Of a stretch of 64,000 bases of DNA, positions 35,301-46,421 are shown in pieces. The number at the start of each line of letters is the position of its first letter. Within the stretch, counting starts at the first letter, position 1. The notes below the pieces were generated by a model. The model had not been told where the DNA came from and ran no database searches. It saw only the letters and a list, made by a program, of their open reading frames with translations. Origin of the DNA: Butyriboletus loyo. Its lineage: Eukaryota; Basidiomycota; Agaricomycetes; Boletales; Boletaceae. The position numbers and the translations under genes were made by a program. Location of the stretch: contig JBBPSI010000001.1 in assembly GCA_038093515.1 (NCBI GenBank), forward strand, positions 310,001-374,000. The letters are read 5' to 3'.

Positions 35301-35480
35301 ATCGCCGAACAAACAGGCGCGCGACAGGCAATGGCAGACAAGGATGGTCTTCTGCGAAGGGTCGAGACCAGAGTGTGGGGACAACAAGTGTGAGATTTGA
35401 CCTGGACTAGGGTACAAAGGGTGCAGGTCTGGTTCCGGTGTCAAATCCATGGCACCCAACGCTGCACTAGCAGAGTCCAT
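32387..35480 (-). CDS. Ankyrin-repeat and dilute (DIL) domain protein
   Basis: The start at 35480 gives MDSASAALGAMDLTPEPDLH. N-terminal ankyrin repeats: LVCHCLSRACLFGDLTLLQY, VDLSARDEDGLGLISLAIQG, VRLLIAQGADVSNTDN, AGWTPLHHAAILAPPSL and LTPLDIVTAHTLLPGRED. After an acidic linker comes the helical region that precedes a DIL domain (DLDNIFNAVITNAHVYARNA, LYLMARFACLTCD, VTVWLHLMQCDNSI). The DIL core is split by small introns around 33000-33660 (SQVMYW, FNRVLTRKKYL, DDMGLPRGIASHLSP, ESRMTEECMQYLTQLQKDWE). The C-terminus is disordered with basic and Ser-rich stretches, ending TPLASPL at 32387. DIL domains bind cargo or Rab-type partners in myosin V and afadin. This protein has no motor, so an adaptor role in polarity or traffic is inferred. 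Confidence 0.8.
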
Positions 35481-35847
35481 GTCCAGCGTCGTTCTGGGTG
35501 GGATAGCTGTCTTGAGGATGCAACCAGCCAGGCTAAGTCGATGTGGAATTGAGGTCAGTCACGTTAGTAAGTCCACTGTTCTAAGATTTCGGTTCAGGCG
35601 AGCTTTACCGCGAACCGGCTTATGGGACCCAGACGACCCGAAGGGATGAAAAAGGTTGTGGGACCATAAGTAACTAGAGCCACCCAAATTGTTGAGCTTG
35701 GTGTCGCTTGGCGGATAAGGTACTCTGCTGGAGATATGTAAGAGCTTGTTTCACATACTTCACCTGAGCAAGTACTGAACGTCGGAGAGTCGCGCAACCT
35801 AGTCCCTCTCGAACGGTGCTAAGGCTTTCTACTTCATTCGGGACAGT
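35481..35847. promoter_or_regulatory. Divergent promoter region, ankyrin-DIL / RRP15
   Basis: 367 bp between two divergent starts, 35480 (-) and 35848 (+). It holds both promoters. No specific element is recognised. Confidence 0.5.
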
Positions 35848-36654
35848 ATGCCTACGGACAAACGCGCAAAGCTGGCAGAAGGCAATTATGTGCCTTCAAG
35901 TGACGATCCCCAACTCTCAGGTTTTTCCGAGGGGGAGGATACCAGCCATCTTGATCAGGAGAGCTCGCGACACACAGATGACGAGATTGCTCATGGACAA
36001 CGAATGAAATCAAAGAAAACTTTGAAGCGGAAGAGACGAGCTACGGAGCCTTCGCATTTCGGGGCGACGTTACAATCCCTCCTCAATACGGATGCACCCT
36101 CAGGTCTTCCCCTCTCCCTCAAGCCCTCTGTGGCGCGCCAAAAAAACGATGCCAAACTAGAAGCAGAAGCAAGAAAGGTGATTCAAGTAGAACGCAGAGA
36201 AAGGGAGGAAAGGGGTAGAATCAGAGATGTGATTGGAGGTTGGGGCGGTGAAAGTGAGCGATCTTTGCGAAAAGTCGCGCAAAGAGGAGGTGTGCTAGAT
36301 GTCATTTACACAAGCGCTTTGATGTTTTTGCTCATCTACACTTCTTTCATGCGTGTAGTGGTCAAACTCTTCAATACAATTCAACAGTCACAACTGGCGG
36401 CCGCAGCTACCGAGGAGGAAGCCAAGGCCTCCCGTGGTGCCGGAAAACCTTCGCTACCCACACCGTCACTCAGCAGAAAAGATAAAGGAAAGAAGAACGA
36501 TCATAAAACTAGCATGTCTGGATGGGAAAAACAAAGTGCGTGAGGATTTCTGGCCAAGCTTGGCTCCTGACGATCAACATTCACATTAGGTGTGGCGGAC
36601 AAGGACACATTCTTTGACATGATTCGATCTGGTGGGATCGTTTCGAAGGTGTAA
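35848..36654 (+). CDS. rrp15: Ribosome biogenesis factor Rrp15
   Basis: Pre-60S assembly factor acting in the nucleolus. Exons: 35848-36289, 36359-36535 and 36590-36654 (227 aa). The N-terminus is acidic and basic with a likely NLS (KSKKTLKRKRRAT). The Rrp15 domain reads FGATLQSLLNTDAPSGLPL, ERSLRKVAQRGVVKLFNTI across the first intron, and the family end DKDTFFDMIRSGGIVSK across the second. The first intron is free of in-frame stops, so an unspliced reading gives a false insertion between RKVAQRG and VVKLFN. Length fits the family (about 200-280 aa). Confidence 0.93.
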
Positions 36655-37099
36655 CGCAAACGTGTGTAGAGTCGAATTTTTGCTTGACATAACCTCCTTG
36701 AAGTCCTCCCCGTGCGATTGAGAGATATGCTCTACGCTGGGTTCAGCTTCATTGTATAACATCCGCGGTGCCTAGGGACGTGTCGAAATACCTGTCAGAA
36801 GGAACAACAATATTAATGTTTGTCCAGGCCTCGGGTCTACCTGGTAGACTACGGACTCCCGCTTGGATCGTTATTCGATGATCGGCGTGTACACAAGTGT
36901 GGTTTATTTTTTGCGTGCTCGTCTCGCGACCAATATCTGGGCCAGTGGGCTACCATAAGCTATGCTCCTTGGGTCTAATAGAAGATTTGTAATGGTAATG
37001 TTCTAAAATGGGTTACCTATCACGACACAAGGTTGCATGAACCCTGCCCTAAATCCAGGATGGACTTAAATTCCTTGCGCACTGACGCTGGTCACACTT
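36655..37099. other. Intergenic, RRP15 to GID8
   Basis: 445 bp between two plus-strand genes: RRP15 3' region, then GID8 promoter. Moderately AT-rich. No ORF of interest. Confidence 0.5.
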
Positions 37100-38259
37100 A
37101 TGGTTCGTATTTCCATCGTTTTCAACGGTAGTGGATACGAGCTTACACACTATGTAGCCTCCGAAGGCTTCGATACGCAAGGATGAATGGGAACGTCGTC
37201 TTTACGAGGTCCAGGTCACAAAACAGTGAGTGCCTTCTCATGTTTGATTTTTGACACGATGAGAACATCATTGGGAATCTCTCTGAGTTCCGAGATGAGT
37301 TTCAAAATTTTGCATGTATTATCTGATTCACTGTTTATTGTTAGTCTGCTTATTGGAGGCTGACGCGACCTTTACTGTAGTGACCTGAACCGGCTTATAA
37401 TGGATTATCTCGTGATAGAGGGATACAAGTCTGCAGCTCAAGAATTCAGTGATGAAGCAGGCATAACACCTCCTGTGGACTTTGAGTCTATCGAGAGCAG
37501 GATGGTAATCCGCGAGGCACTACAACGTGGCGACGTCGAGGAAGCAATCACTCGTGTGAATGATTTGAACCCCGAGGTAGGTTTCGTGTCCATCATTTCA
37601 GCCTATCCTAGATAGGAAAGGATTAAAACGTTTCATGCACCACTCTCAGGCTTGGTGAAAGCCGGTGATGAGACTTGTCATAAACACTTCAGTCTTCAAT
37701 ATGATCTACATTTTGTCTCAGAATATGTTGATGGATGAATTTTACTGAATCAATCCATGATTTCTCTAGATACTGGATACGAATCCTTCGCTGTATTTTC
37801 ACCTTCAGCAGCAAAAGCTCATCGAATACATACGCCACGGTCGCATTGCAGAGGCGCTGCAGTTTGCTCAAGATGAGCTAGCGCCGCGGGGAGAGGAGAA
37901 TCCAGAGTTCCTCGCAGAGCTGGAACGAACGATGGCACTGCTGGCGTTTGATTCGTCATCAGCACCATCTACAATTACGGACCTATTGTCTCCTGCGCAA
38001 CGGATGAAGACGGCAGGAGAAGTGAACGCAGCCATTCTGGATAGTTTCAGCCAAGGGAAGGAAGTGAAGCTCGTGCAGCTTTTGAAACTTCTCTGTTGGG
38101 GGGAGAGTATGTTGAGTGAACGCGCGGAGTTTCCAAAGGTAACACGATGCGAGCTCCCAGTGGCACGAGAGACACGCTGAGATTCCTGAACAGGTGGAGT
38201 TGCACGAGGGGATATCGTCCGGCGAGAGTGGAGTGGAAGGGAGAGGCATGCACCAATAA
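37100..38259 (+). CDS. gid8: GID/CTLH complex subunit Gid8
   Basis: Scaffold subunit of the GID E3 ligase that degrades gluconeogenic enzymes. Exons: 37100-37102 (ATG only), 37158-37225, 37381-37576, 37770-38138 and 38194-38259 (233 aa). LisH: DLNRLIMDYLVIEGYKSAAQ. CTLH and CRA: ESRMVIREALQRGDVEEAIT, ILDTNPSLYFHLQQQKLIEY and GRIAEALQFAQDELAPRGEE, then FLAELERTMALLAFD. The N-terminal MPPKASIRKDEWERRL matches the family only if the start codon sits alone before an intron (37103-37157), which makes the coding part of exon 1 three bases long. The C-terminal 20 or so residues (ISSGESGVEGRGMHQ) are not conserved. The stop is 120 bp before the BCK1 start on the same strand. Confidence 0.92.
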
Positions 38260-38379
38260 TGGAGGGCACACGGCATAATATTATTGTACAGTACGGCATC
38301 CTTGCTCGCTTGTATTGGTCACGTGCAACTAGGAGAGTGATCACTTACCATGTGTGGAAGTCACATTGCCATGTTGATT

Positions 38380-41300
38380 ATGTCAGCCACGCCGCCTGCT
38401 GCACCTTCCAACGGGCCCATCATTTGGCCGACTGGTCGCGCATACATCCAGCACCGTCTCGCCAGGTATTTCTCCCCCTCGTTCCCCTCGTTCTCTCTCC
38501 TGCCTTTCTCCCTCTCCCTCTTTCTTTCTTCCATTTTTCCTCGCCACCGACCATCTTCTACAGGTACCCAGCCGATCAGACGACGTTGGCAACGCGTGTA
38601 TGCCGTCCCTTGCCATGTCTGAGGACACGAAGTCAAGCACCCACAGAGGCCGTCGGGTCCTTGTTCTTGCAAACCCTGACCCTGGTGACTCCAGCAACAG
38701 CGAGGATGATCGTCACGAACCGTCCCACCACCTCCCTCAGTCCTCCCACTCGTCGCACCAGCCCTCCTCATCGATGCTTCCACCACCTCCACATCGCCCC
38801 TTTAGCAAGCCTGTCAGTCCGACGGTAACCACCGATCTTCCTCGCCACATCGCTTCTTCCCATTCAAACCCCACTCTTTCTTCGCCTTCCAGCCAAAGCT
38901 CTAACGCCGTAGAGTCGACTCCTCCCCCAAGCACACCAGGTCAGGCAGCCCCACCTGACATTGCAACTACCCTATTTACCCACGACGATGGCTCGGCCGT
39001 GAATGAACGTTCCGATTTGCCACAACCCTCTCGCATGCAGAAAATGGCTGATAAGTTCTGGAAGCCCCGGAGGGGATCTTCACATCGTCCTAAGGAATCC
39101 GAGAGTTCACACCATGTCAGGATCACTTTTTTTCTTGGTGTTTTATACTCCTGCTAACAGTCACATACAGTCTCCAACTCCCTCTTGCAATTTGCCTTCC
39201 CCAGAGAGAGTCATCATGGTTACTTACGACTGCCACGCTTTCACAGCAGTTGACGTTACACCCGCGAATAGCGCAGCCTTTGTTTGGGAACGGATCTTTA
39301 CGGAGGTTATTTCTCTCGTCTTCTTCGCTCATGATGGTCGACTAACTTGATCTCTCCAGCTCAAAATTCCGGACGAGGATCAATCTCCCGGGTTTGCAAT
39401 TTATCGTACCCAAGTCAACCGCGCGGCGGTTGGCGAAGCGTTAACTAACGATAGTTTACTGCGGTTGATCAGAGAGCAAGGAGACGGCGAAGGCAATCTC
39501 AAGTTCCTTGTATGCCACCCTCACGCACGAGTTCACGAACCTCCCTTGCCTACTTCCCCAGTCAGGTCGATTCCTCCCCCACCACCAGTCTTTGGTCCTT
39601 TGGTCCCTCGCTCAAAGGTCTCGCAACCATCCCGACAGGAGAGCATATCATCGGAGGATCCTACTGGTTATGAACCATCCGCTGTGTCTGATGACTTTGA
39701 CGATGCAGACAACCGGAGTACACTACGCCCTCGTCAATACCTACCCAACCTACCGAGTGCTTTTTCGTTGCCACCCACCCAAAATATGCAGTATTATTCT
39801 CGACAGCCTCCTTCTCCAGTGTCCGCGAGAATGCCGTATTCGTCATCTGCTGATCGACGACGCCAACCTGATCTAAGCACTGTAACAGCCGTGCAGCCTT
39901 CCCACTCCACCCCGGCGCTGGAAGACACCCTGACTCTACCCCGCCGACCGCTTCGTAGAGGTTCCAACGCAGAACAGAGGGAAAAAGTTCTACGAGATAG
40001 CGAACGGGGGATGGAATCAGCAGATGCTGAGTTGTCTCGTACCCTGCCTAGTTCATTAGTTGATAAGGTGAAAACGCCTCGCTCCGGAGGTGTTGGTGCA
40101 TCCGCTTCCGACGGGATGATCATTCGGGAGCAAGAATCGACTATCGCACGCAAAGCATCCTCACGGTTAAGTCCACGGAGAAAAGGGACGTCCCGTATTG
40201 ATCTTTCAGGTACTCGTCAGCTTCAACCTCCCCGCAAAACGGGAGGAAAGGTCGCTCCATCTGGTTCTTATATTACTTGGAAGGCGGCGGACTCTGTCTC
40301 TGGTTCCAGTCCTATCAGATCTCTAAGAAATACAAGAAGCACAGAGATGCTCCACAATGTACCGCCGCCACCCCCGCTTCGGTCCACTCCTAGTCGCCCA
40401 CAACTTCATGTATCATCAAATTCTACAACTACGTTCATCAGACCATCCGAACCTCCTTCGGGCCCTGCTCCACGCCTCCACCGTCCCCTCCCCCCTACTC
40501 AAGGGTCTATGGTTGATAATGCAAATGTTGAGACAAATGCACCAATTCGATCTTTCCCCCAACCGCAGTCGTCACCTCCCACTTCGGCGAGTCCTGCGAC
40601 ATACTTGTCACCCAGTCAAGAGCCCTATCCTCGACCGCATTCGGCCTCTCCCGCTCAACAACGTTTTCCGAGTTCCAACGATGTTTCAGGTCACGATGCA
40701 TCGCGTGACAGGGACGTACAACGACCCCTGCCCTCTCTTCATCATCAAAGTCATTCAACTAGTAACTCTGTCTCAAAGTTTGGAGACACGCCACTCAGGG
40801 AAGATGGATTCAGTGGAAATACGTTACCCTTGTCCCTGCGGGCGGGACCATATACTCCTACCTCTGTGCGACTCCCTCTTACACCCGAAACACCCCCACG
40901 TAGCCCTGTGAGTGCTGCCACCTCCCGACCCAGTACGTCAACTAGTTCTAGTACCTTCGCATACACATCATCTGGGACAATCATGGATTCGCGACAAAAC
41001 TCTTCGTCTAGCGGACAAGACACATTATCCGAATCGACTTTGCGTCCTGGCGAGGGGGACAAAGTCATTTGGGACTTCAAAGCACGTATGGCATCGCCAA
41101 AGTTGTCACAACAGCCGGACCCTCCAGTTGACAGCGTCAGCTCCTCGGACGATTATGCTACCGCAACAAAAGATTTGTGGTCTCGTAGGCCACTCAGTCA
41201 AATGGTCCGCGAGGATAAGCTTGGGTCCAATACCAGCCCGAGGTCAAGTCCACGTCCCGCCCTGGAAGTTATCACGCATAACTCAAATAACAATCCGCGC

Positions 41301-42892
41301 GGTGTCCCATCTAACCTTGCTGTTCCTGATTATGTTCCTCAGCCACAGCCGCAGGCTCGATTGCGCGACCCCCGACCTCGTACATCTCGAGACGGACACA
41401 AAAGTACATTCGAAGAGTATACTTGGGCTCATCGTCCACCTCCTGAGGACGTATATGATCGTCTTGAGGAATTCTTCCCCGAGCATGACCTTGACAAGCC
41501 CGTTATCGAAGCCAACTCCGGGGGAACTTCACCTACAGCCGTTGATTCATCTCACGGGATCACCCCCAACGATCGTGAAAGGATTAATAATGTCAGGGGC
41601 AAGAAATCGATTCGTATCGTTGCTGAAGAACATAAAAAACGACTTGACCGTACATCCAGAGCCGAATCATCGTATGGTAATTTGCTGCGCAGAAGCACAA
41701 AATTGTGGGGTGGGCACGTAGAAGAGGTCACTACTTCACAGAAGAAACCGACAATCAGCAAACCGACGGTTGACGCTCCATCGGGTGGCCCCAGACGTGG
41801 GTAATCGACGAATTAGTAGAGAATTATTCTGAGTCTCTTTTTGCAGCGATTTTCAAATGGGTTCGTGGTGAACTCATAGGAAAGGGGACCTATGGACGTG
41901 TCTACCTCGCGCTAAATGCCACCACTGGAGAGATGATCGCTGTCAAGCAGGTTGAGATACCTACAACTGCTAGCGACAAGAGCGACAGTCGCCAGGCCAG
42001 TTTTGTGCAAGCGTTGAAAATGGAAAGCGAGACACTGAAAGACTTGGACCATCCTCATATTGTTGCTTATCTCGGGTTCGAAGAGACCCCGAATTTCCTC
42101 AGCATGTAAGCGGCCAGTTTTATGTCTTGCAAATAACTACAAATGTTCTAGATTTTTGGAATATGTTCCTGGCGGCTCCATTGGGAGTTGCCTGCGAGAC
42201 CATGGCAAGTTTGATGAGGAGGTTACAAAGTCTTTTACAGCCCAGATCCTCGACGGTTTGGCGTATCTACACTCTAAGAACATCATCCATAGGGTACCGA
42301 ATCCCTCGTAGCTGATGACATCGCCCTAACTTCTTCTTCAGGACCTCAAAGCTGACAATATTCTCGTCGAGAAGACTGGCATCTGCAAGATCTCTGACTT
42401 CGGAATTTCGAAGCGTGCGGACGACGACCAAGCGGCGTATACCGCGATGCAAGGTACTGTGTTTTGGATGGCCCCTGAAGTTATCGGCAGTCAGAAGGGA
42501 AAGGGGTACAATTCCAAAGTTGACATATGGAGTGTGGGATGTGTGATATTGGAAATGTGGGCAGGCAGACGACCCTGGCCGGATGAGGACTTTTTTACAG
42601 TGATGTTCAAGGTATGGTTGTCATTTATGTTTATGCACCAGTACTCAAACAACATTTAGGTTTCTCATGAAGGGAAATCGCCTCCGATCCCTTCTGATGT
42701 GATCCTGTCCGGCCTTGGTGTGGATTTCAAGGACAGATGTTTTGCAGTGTAAGCATTATCATCACTGATACTCGTTCAACAGACTCATGGAATTTTTGTA
42801 GGCATCCTGATGCTCGCGCGAGCGCTGCAGAACTCATTCAACATCCTTATTTAATCCTGCCTGAAGGTTGGGTTTTCAATGACTTCAAGTAA
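38380..42892 (+). CDS. bck1: MAP kinase kinase kinase Bck1 (cell-wall integrity)
   Basis: Top kinase of the cell-wall-integrity cascade, below Pkc1 and above Mkk1/2. Exons: 38380-38465, 38572-39115, 39171-39305, 39360-41796, 41847-42105, 42152-42293, 42342-42611, 42660-42748 and 42802-42892 (1350 aa). The N-terminus [20 protein letters not shown] is followed by a Ser-rich region and an RA/ubiquitin-like domain ([37 protein letters not shown]). A disordered Pro/Ser linker of about 750 aa leads to the C-terminal kinase domain: glycine loop GKGTYGRVY, catalytic Lys in IAVKQ, HRDLKADN, DFGISK and APEV, all present. Two acceptors 8 nt apart occur at exon 2 (after 38563 and 38571); only the second keeps the long frame. 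Alternative upstream ATGs at 38350 and 38371 are in frame. Confidence 0.92.
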
Positions 42893-43362
42893 GTAGTAAA
42901 CGGTAGACAAGGACACCAACCATTCCATTTCCATCTCATTCATCTACTTTTTGCATTCTGTCGCATACAAGCTTTCAGTGTTCCATGGTCAGGTCATTTG
43001 TTCCATATGTGCTTTTATAATGTTTTGTACTGTCGCCTCCACGGATTGGTGATAGGGTGTAGTAGCGCTGGTACGTGAATATGAACCGATTACCCCGCAA
43101 CAGGTGTTCTGTTGATTATGGACATGGTGTTGGGTAGTCGAACTAGTGAGCTTGTTCAGATCAAGCGTCGCCCCCAGTGACCTCGAGGCGTGTTCAACAT
43201 TCCCTTCCCGCAAAGGCTCGATCGAGCCCGATCATTCTTTCCGGTGGTTGCCTTAGTTGAACCTCAAGGACTGGCTTTTCCTCAGTATATTGACAATCGA
43301 TACATGTTCCAGTTCATTGTCCCAAGCAGTTACAGTATGAACCCGACATAAATTTAGTTGAA
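42893..43362. other. Convergent intergenic region
   Basis: 470 bp between the BCK1 stop (+) and the UPF0587 stop (-). Short ORFs only; presumed 3' UTRs. Confidence 0.5.
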
Positions 43363-44119
43363 TCAAGCTCGAGTGAATCGACTTTCTAGGGAGGTGATCT
43401 GGACGGGCAAAGCCGCCTAAGGCATAGATACATCGATGCGAAGCCAGACGGACATTTCACTCACACACCTTTTCATCGTAGTCAAACCATTCACCATCCT
43501 GGAATTCGAAGTCGAAGAACGTGTTAGAATCAGTGCCTCTGCACGTCCAGTTCCCCCTCTGCATCTTCGTCAGTGCGGTATCGTGCTAATGCACAGGCTT
43601 GAAGTACGTACCGGGTCAAAGTCGCTGAACTCGAGACCTCGACATTCTATAACTAAAATGCGGGAGAAACCACCGGAATGATCTGCTGTGAATGGACGGA
43701 CAGGATTTGATGTGTCGAACTTGGCGGAATTTTCATGCTTGCAATTTGAGCAACGCCACACCAAGTGCGCAGTTCCGTGCCTGCTCCCGCTGACCTCGCG
43801 CTCCTCCTGAAGGTGCTAGGGTTAGTGGGGAAGCCAAAGGGAGATCAGATTGGTTCACAATGCGATTGAGAGATACGAGCTTTGGGTGTACTTCACGGCA
43901 GGATGTGCATGTCACCTATACGATTAAAAAGCGAAATTCTAGCCTGTATGAACCAAGGCAGGGTGACGTGCAAATTACCTTGAAAAAGTACTCGAAGTCA
44001 TCGGCGGAAGGTTTCAAATCAGTGACGTTCTCCAGATCAGCTTTGATCTCCAGGCTTAATCGCTAACATAAAATTGATTATGCGGAGTATATCGATTGTC
44101 TGTTGGAACCCACCACCAT
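43363..44119 (-). CDS. UPF0587/DUF866 CxxC zinc-binding protein
   Basis: Exons: 44119-44117 (ATG only), 44062-43979, 43915-43859, 43806-43612, 43558-43469 and 43416-43363 (160 aa, the family length). Motifs in order: LSLEIKADLENVTDLKPS, CTSCREVHPKLVSLNRI, EEREVSGSRHGTAHLVWRC, CSNCKHENSAKFDTSNP and ILVIECRGLEFSDFDPRG, ending TSLESRFTRA. The two CxxC pairs form one zinc site. The family is conserved across eukaryotes with a poorly defined role. The start codon alone forms the coding part of exon 1, by homology to other members beginning M-(P)-RLSL; donor GTGGTG is weak, so this is moderately sure. It is divergent from mS35. Confidence 0.87.
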
Positions 44120-44230
44120 ATCGATAACAGGTTCAATGGTGATCGAGACTTGGACGAGTTTATGCTTGTTTGGCAAGACCTTTGGAGTTGCTCGCGTTTT
44201 TTTTGGGAAGTAGACTTCGCTCACAACAAA
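44120..44230. promoter_or_regulatory. Compact bidirectional promoter, UPF0587 / mS35
   Basis: 111 bp between divergent start codons at 44119 (-) and 44231 (+). Both core promoters must fit here or overlap transcribed DNA. Confidence 0.5.
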
Positions 44231-45131
44231 ATGCGGTTTCCGCTGCAATGCCCTCGACCTACCTCATCCTCGTTACAGGCAGTCAGACAATTTCACTGCA
44301 CGCCTCGCGTCTTGGCACGACGAGACGTACCGAAGAGGATGCCATTACCACGCGATTTGGTGGAATTCGATATCGAGGAAGATTTCCCAGAGTTCTCGGG
44401 AAATGATATACCTTCTGGCGCTCATATTGCCTTGCATCAGCAACGGCAGCTTGCGTACTACATGCGTCTCATCGAGAACGAAATGCCCAAGTTCGTCTGT
44501 GAGTAGCACGAGCTTATGTATCTCGAAAATGTGTCGAGTGTTCTGCAGCCTTCCGCAAACCTTTTGTACCACCTACTGCAAAGACACCTTTAGTCATTCG
44601 GTCTGTGGACTACGCCGGGGAAGAACACCCGCTCACCGCAAAACGCACTGTCGTTGTTCCGGTCGTTCAGTTGCCCTTGCGGGGCGGCCTGGCTGTTCAC
44701 AAGATCAAGCTACTCGCTGGCGCGCGGTGGACCCCCGATCCCCCCAAAAACGCAGGTGTTCCGCTAGACAGTGAGCAGGGAAGACATGGGTACATCAAGA
44801 TTGCGTGTGAGGACTTTCCTCAGCCAGCAATGAATTTGAAGTGGATCAGTGACACCATCGATGAACTTATTTCCGCGGCGAATGTGCGTCTTCATATTTC
44901 AGTACAGATTTGATGACACACAGCGACATTCTATTGCAGGACGAAAAGTGGACTCATTACCAAGACCTTCCAGTGGATACCAGGCATATTGAAGCGAAGA
45001 TCAAGAAAGCTAAGAAAGGGGATCACGCTTGGGGGCGGACGACTCGACCTAGTCTGAAGGACTTTCCGAAGGAATGGCTTCCCCAACTTCCATTGCCACG
45101 GACTGACGTTATGCCTTCCGCTTATCAGTAG
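44231..45131 (+). CDS. Mitochondrial small-subunit ribosomal protein mS35
   Basis: Three exons: 44231-44498, 44549-44883 and 44940-45131 (264 aa). The start at 44231 opens a basic presequence ending near the mitochondrial processing site (FHCTPRVLARRDVPKR). The S24/S35 domain reads GAHIALHQQRQLAYYMRLIE, AFRKPF or a close variant across intron 1 and the family core PLTAKRTVVVPVVQLPL, then HKIKLLAGARWTPDPPKNAG, IKIACEDFPQPAMNLKWISD and the C-terminal HIEAKIKKAKKGDHAW. An upstream in-frame ORF to 44096 is probably leader. The nitrilase gene starts 131 bp after the stop. Confidence 0.9.
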
Positions 45132-45262
45132 AGGGAACTGTTATTACGTTTACCCCCGTGTGATCGAATGTTATTGGAGTCAGCTTATCGTGCGATGAAA
45201 TTGCGTTGCGGCCTTTCGACCCTATCATCTTCCACGGCGAACGAAAACATCGACGAGCTGCA

Positions 45263-46421
45263 ATGCCAAACAAAATTCGTGCATCCGTTGTGCAAACATG
45301 CACTGCGTCGTACAACCTATCAGATACCCTTCAAAAATTCGAGGACCTCACGAAACTCGCAAAAGACAGGGATAACACTCAGCTAGTGGTCTTTCCCGAG
45401 GCGTTGTGAGTTACTCTTTCGCTCGAACTTGCTCATGGGTAGTGATCCACTGCAGTATCGGAGGATACCCCAAGATGTCTACGTTTGGCTGCGTCGTGGG
45501 GGACCGCAGTGCCGAAGGTCGAGACGAATTTATGCGCTATCATAAATCAGCGATTGAAATACCCTCGCCCGCTATCTCGCGTATTGAGGCGGTCAGCAAG
45601 GAGACTGGAGTTTTCGTTGTGATGGGCGTCGTTGAGCGGGAAGGAGGCACACTGTACTGCGCGGTGATCTTTGTTGACCCCGTCGAGGGACTGGTTGGAA
45701 AACACCGCAAGTTGATGCCCACGGCCGCTGAGAGATTGATCTGGGGGCTGGGGGACGGTACTACACTGCCTGTGTTGGAGAAAACGTTCTCATCCCCCGA
45801 GGCTGAGGCAGTCACGACCAAGATCTCGGCGACGATCTGCTGGTGAGTTTGATTGCTAGGGTACTTTCGTCTTAGTTGACCCAGCTCTCGTCCACAAGGG
45901 AAAATTATATGCCACTGTGTAAGTGTTGTGTCAGGTAGCGGTGCACATCTGACTAAGACCGGCTCCTGTGGGATTAGTGAGGACGTACTATTATTCACTG
46001 GGGACTCAGATCTATTGTGTTCCCACTGTGGATCACCGTCCGGTTTGGATCAACTCTATGATCCATATCGCTGCGGAAGGGAGGTGCTTTGTCTTGTCGG
46101 CATGTCAGTTTGCTACCGAAAAGGACTACCCCGATGGCCACGCGGTTGCGGACGCCAACGATCGCAATCCTGACAAGATCATGATCAATGGGGGAAGTCT
46201 CATTGTCAGTCCTCTTGGAACGGTGCTGGCGGGACCGTCTAGAGAACCGGAGGACATCTTGACTGCCGAACTGGATCTCGATGATGTTATCAAGGGCAAG
46301 TTTGACATGGACTCGGTGGGACACTATGCTCGGCCTGACGGTACGTCTTGGATGCGCTTGCTTGGCTAACACGACTGAGTGGAACGGACTAGTTTTCAAG
46401 CTGACGACGAATATTTTGTGA
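45263..46421 (+). CDS. Aliphatic nitrilase-type carbon-nitrogen hydrolase
   Basis: Five exons: 45263-45405, 45456-45842, 45899-45918 (20 nt), 45978-46340 and 46393-46421 (313 aa). Catalytic triad: Glu in LVVFPEAF, Lys in KHRKLMPTAAERLIWG, Cys in SATICWENYMPL. The Cys lies at the end of exon 2 and WEN straddles the microexon. The GGYP motif after the first Glu and the RLIWGLGDG stretch are those of nitrilases sensu stricto (nitrile to acid and ammonia), not of Nit1/Nit2 amidases. Other family marks: ALRTYYYSLG-like LLRTYYYSLGTQIYC, SMIHIAAEGRCFVLSACQ and INGGSLIVSPLGTVLAGPS. The substrate is unknown; plant-derived nitriles or cyanide adducts are candidates. Confidence 0.9.

Noticed and set aside
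38259..38828. Long plus-strand ORF across GID8 end and BCK1 start
   Set aside because: It spans a probable intergenic gap and an intron; its protein is Pro/Ser/Thr low complexity and out of frame with BCK1.
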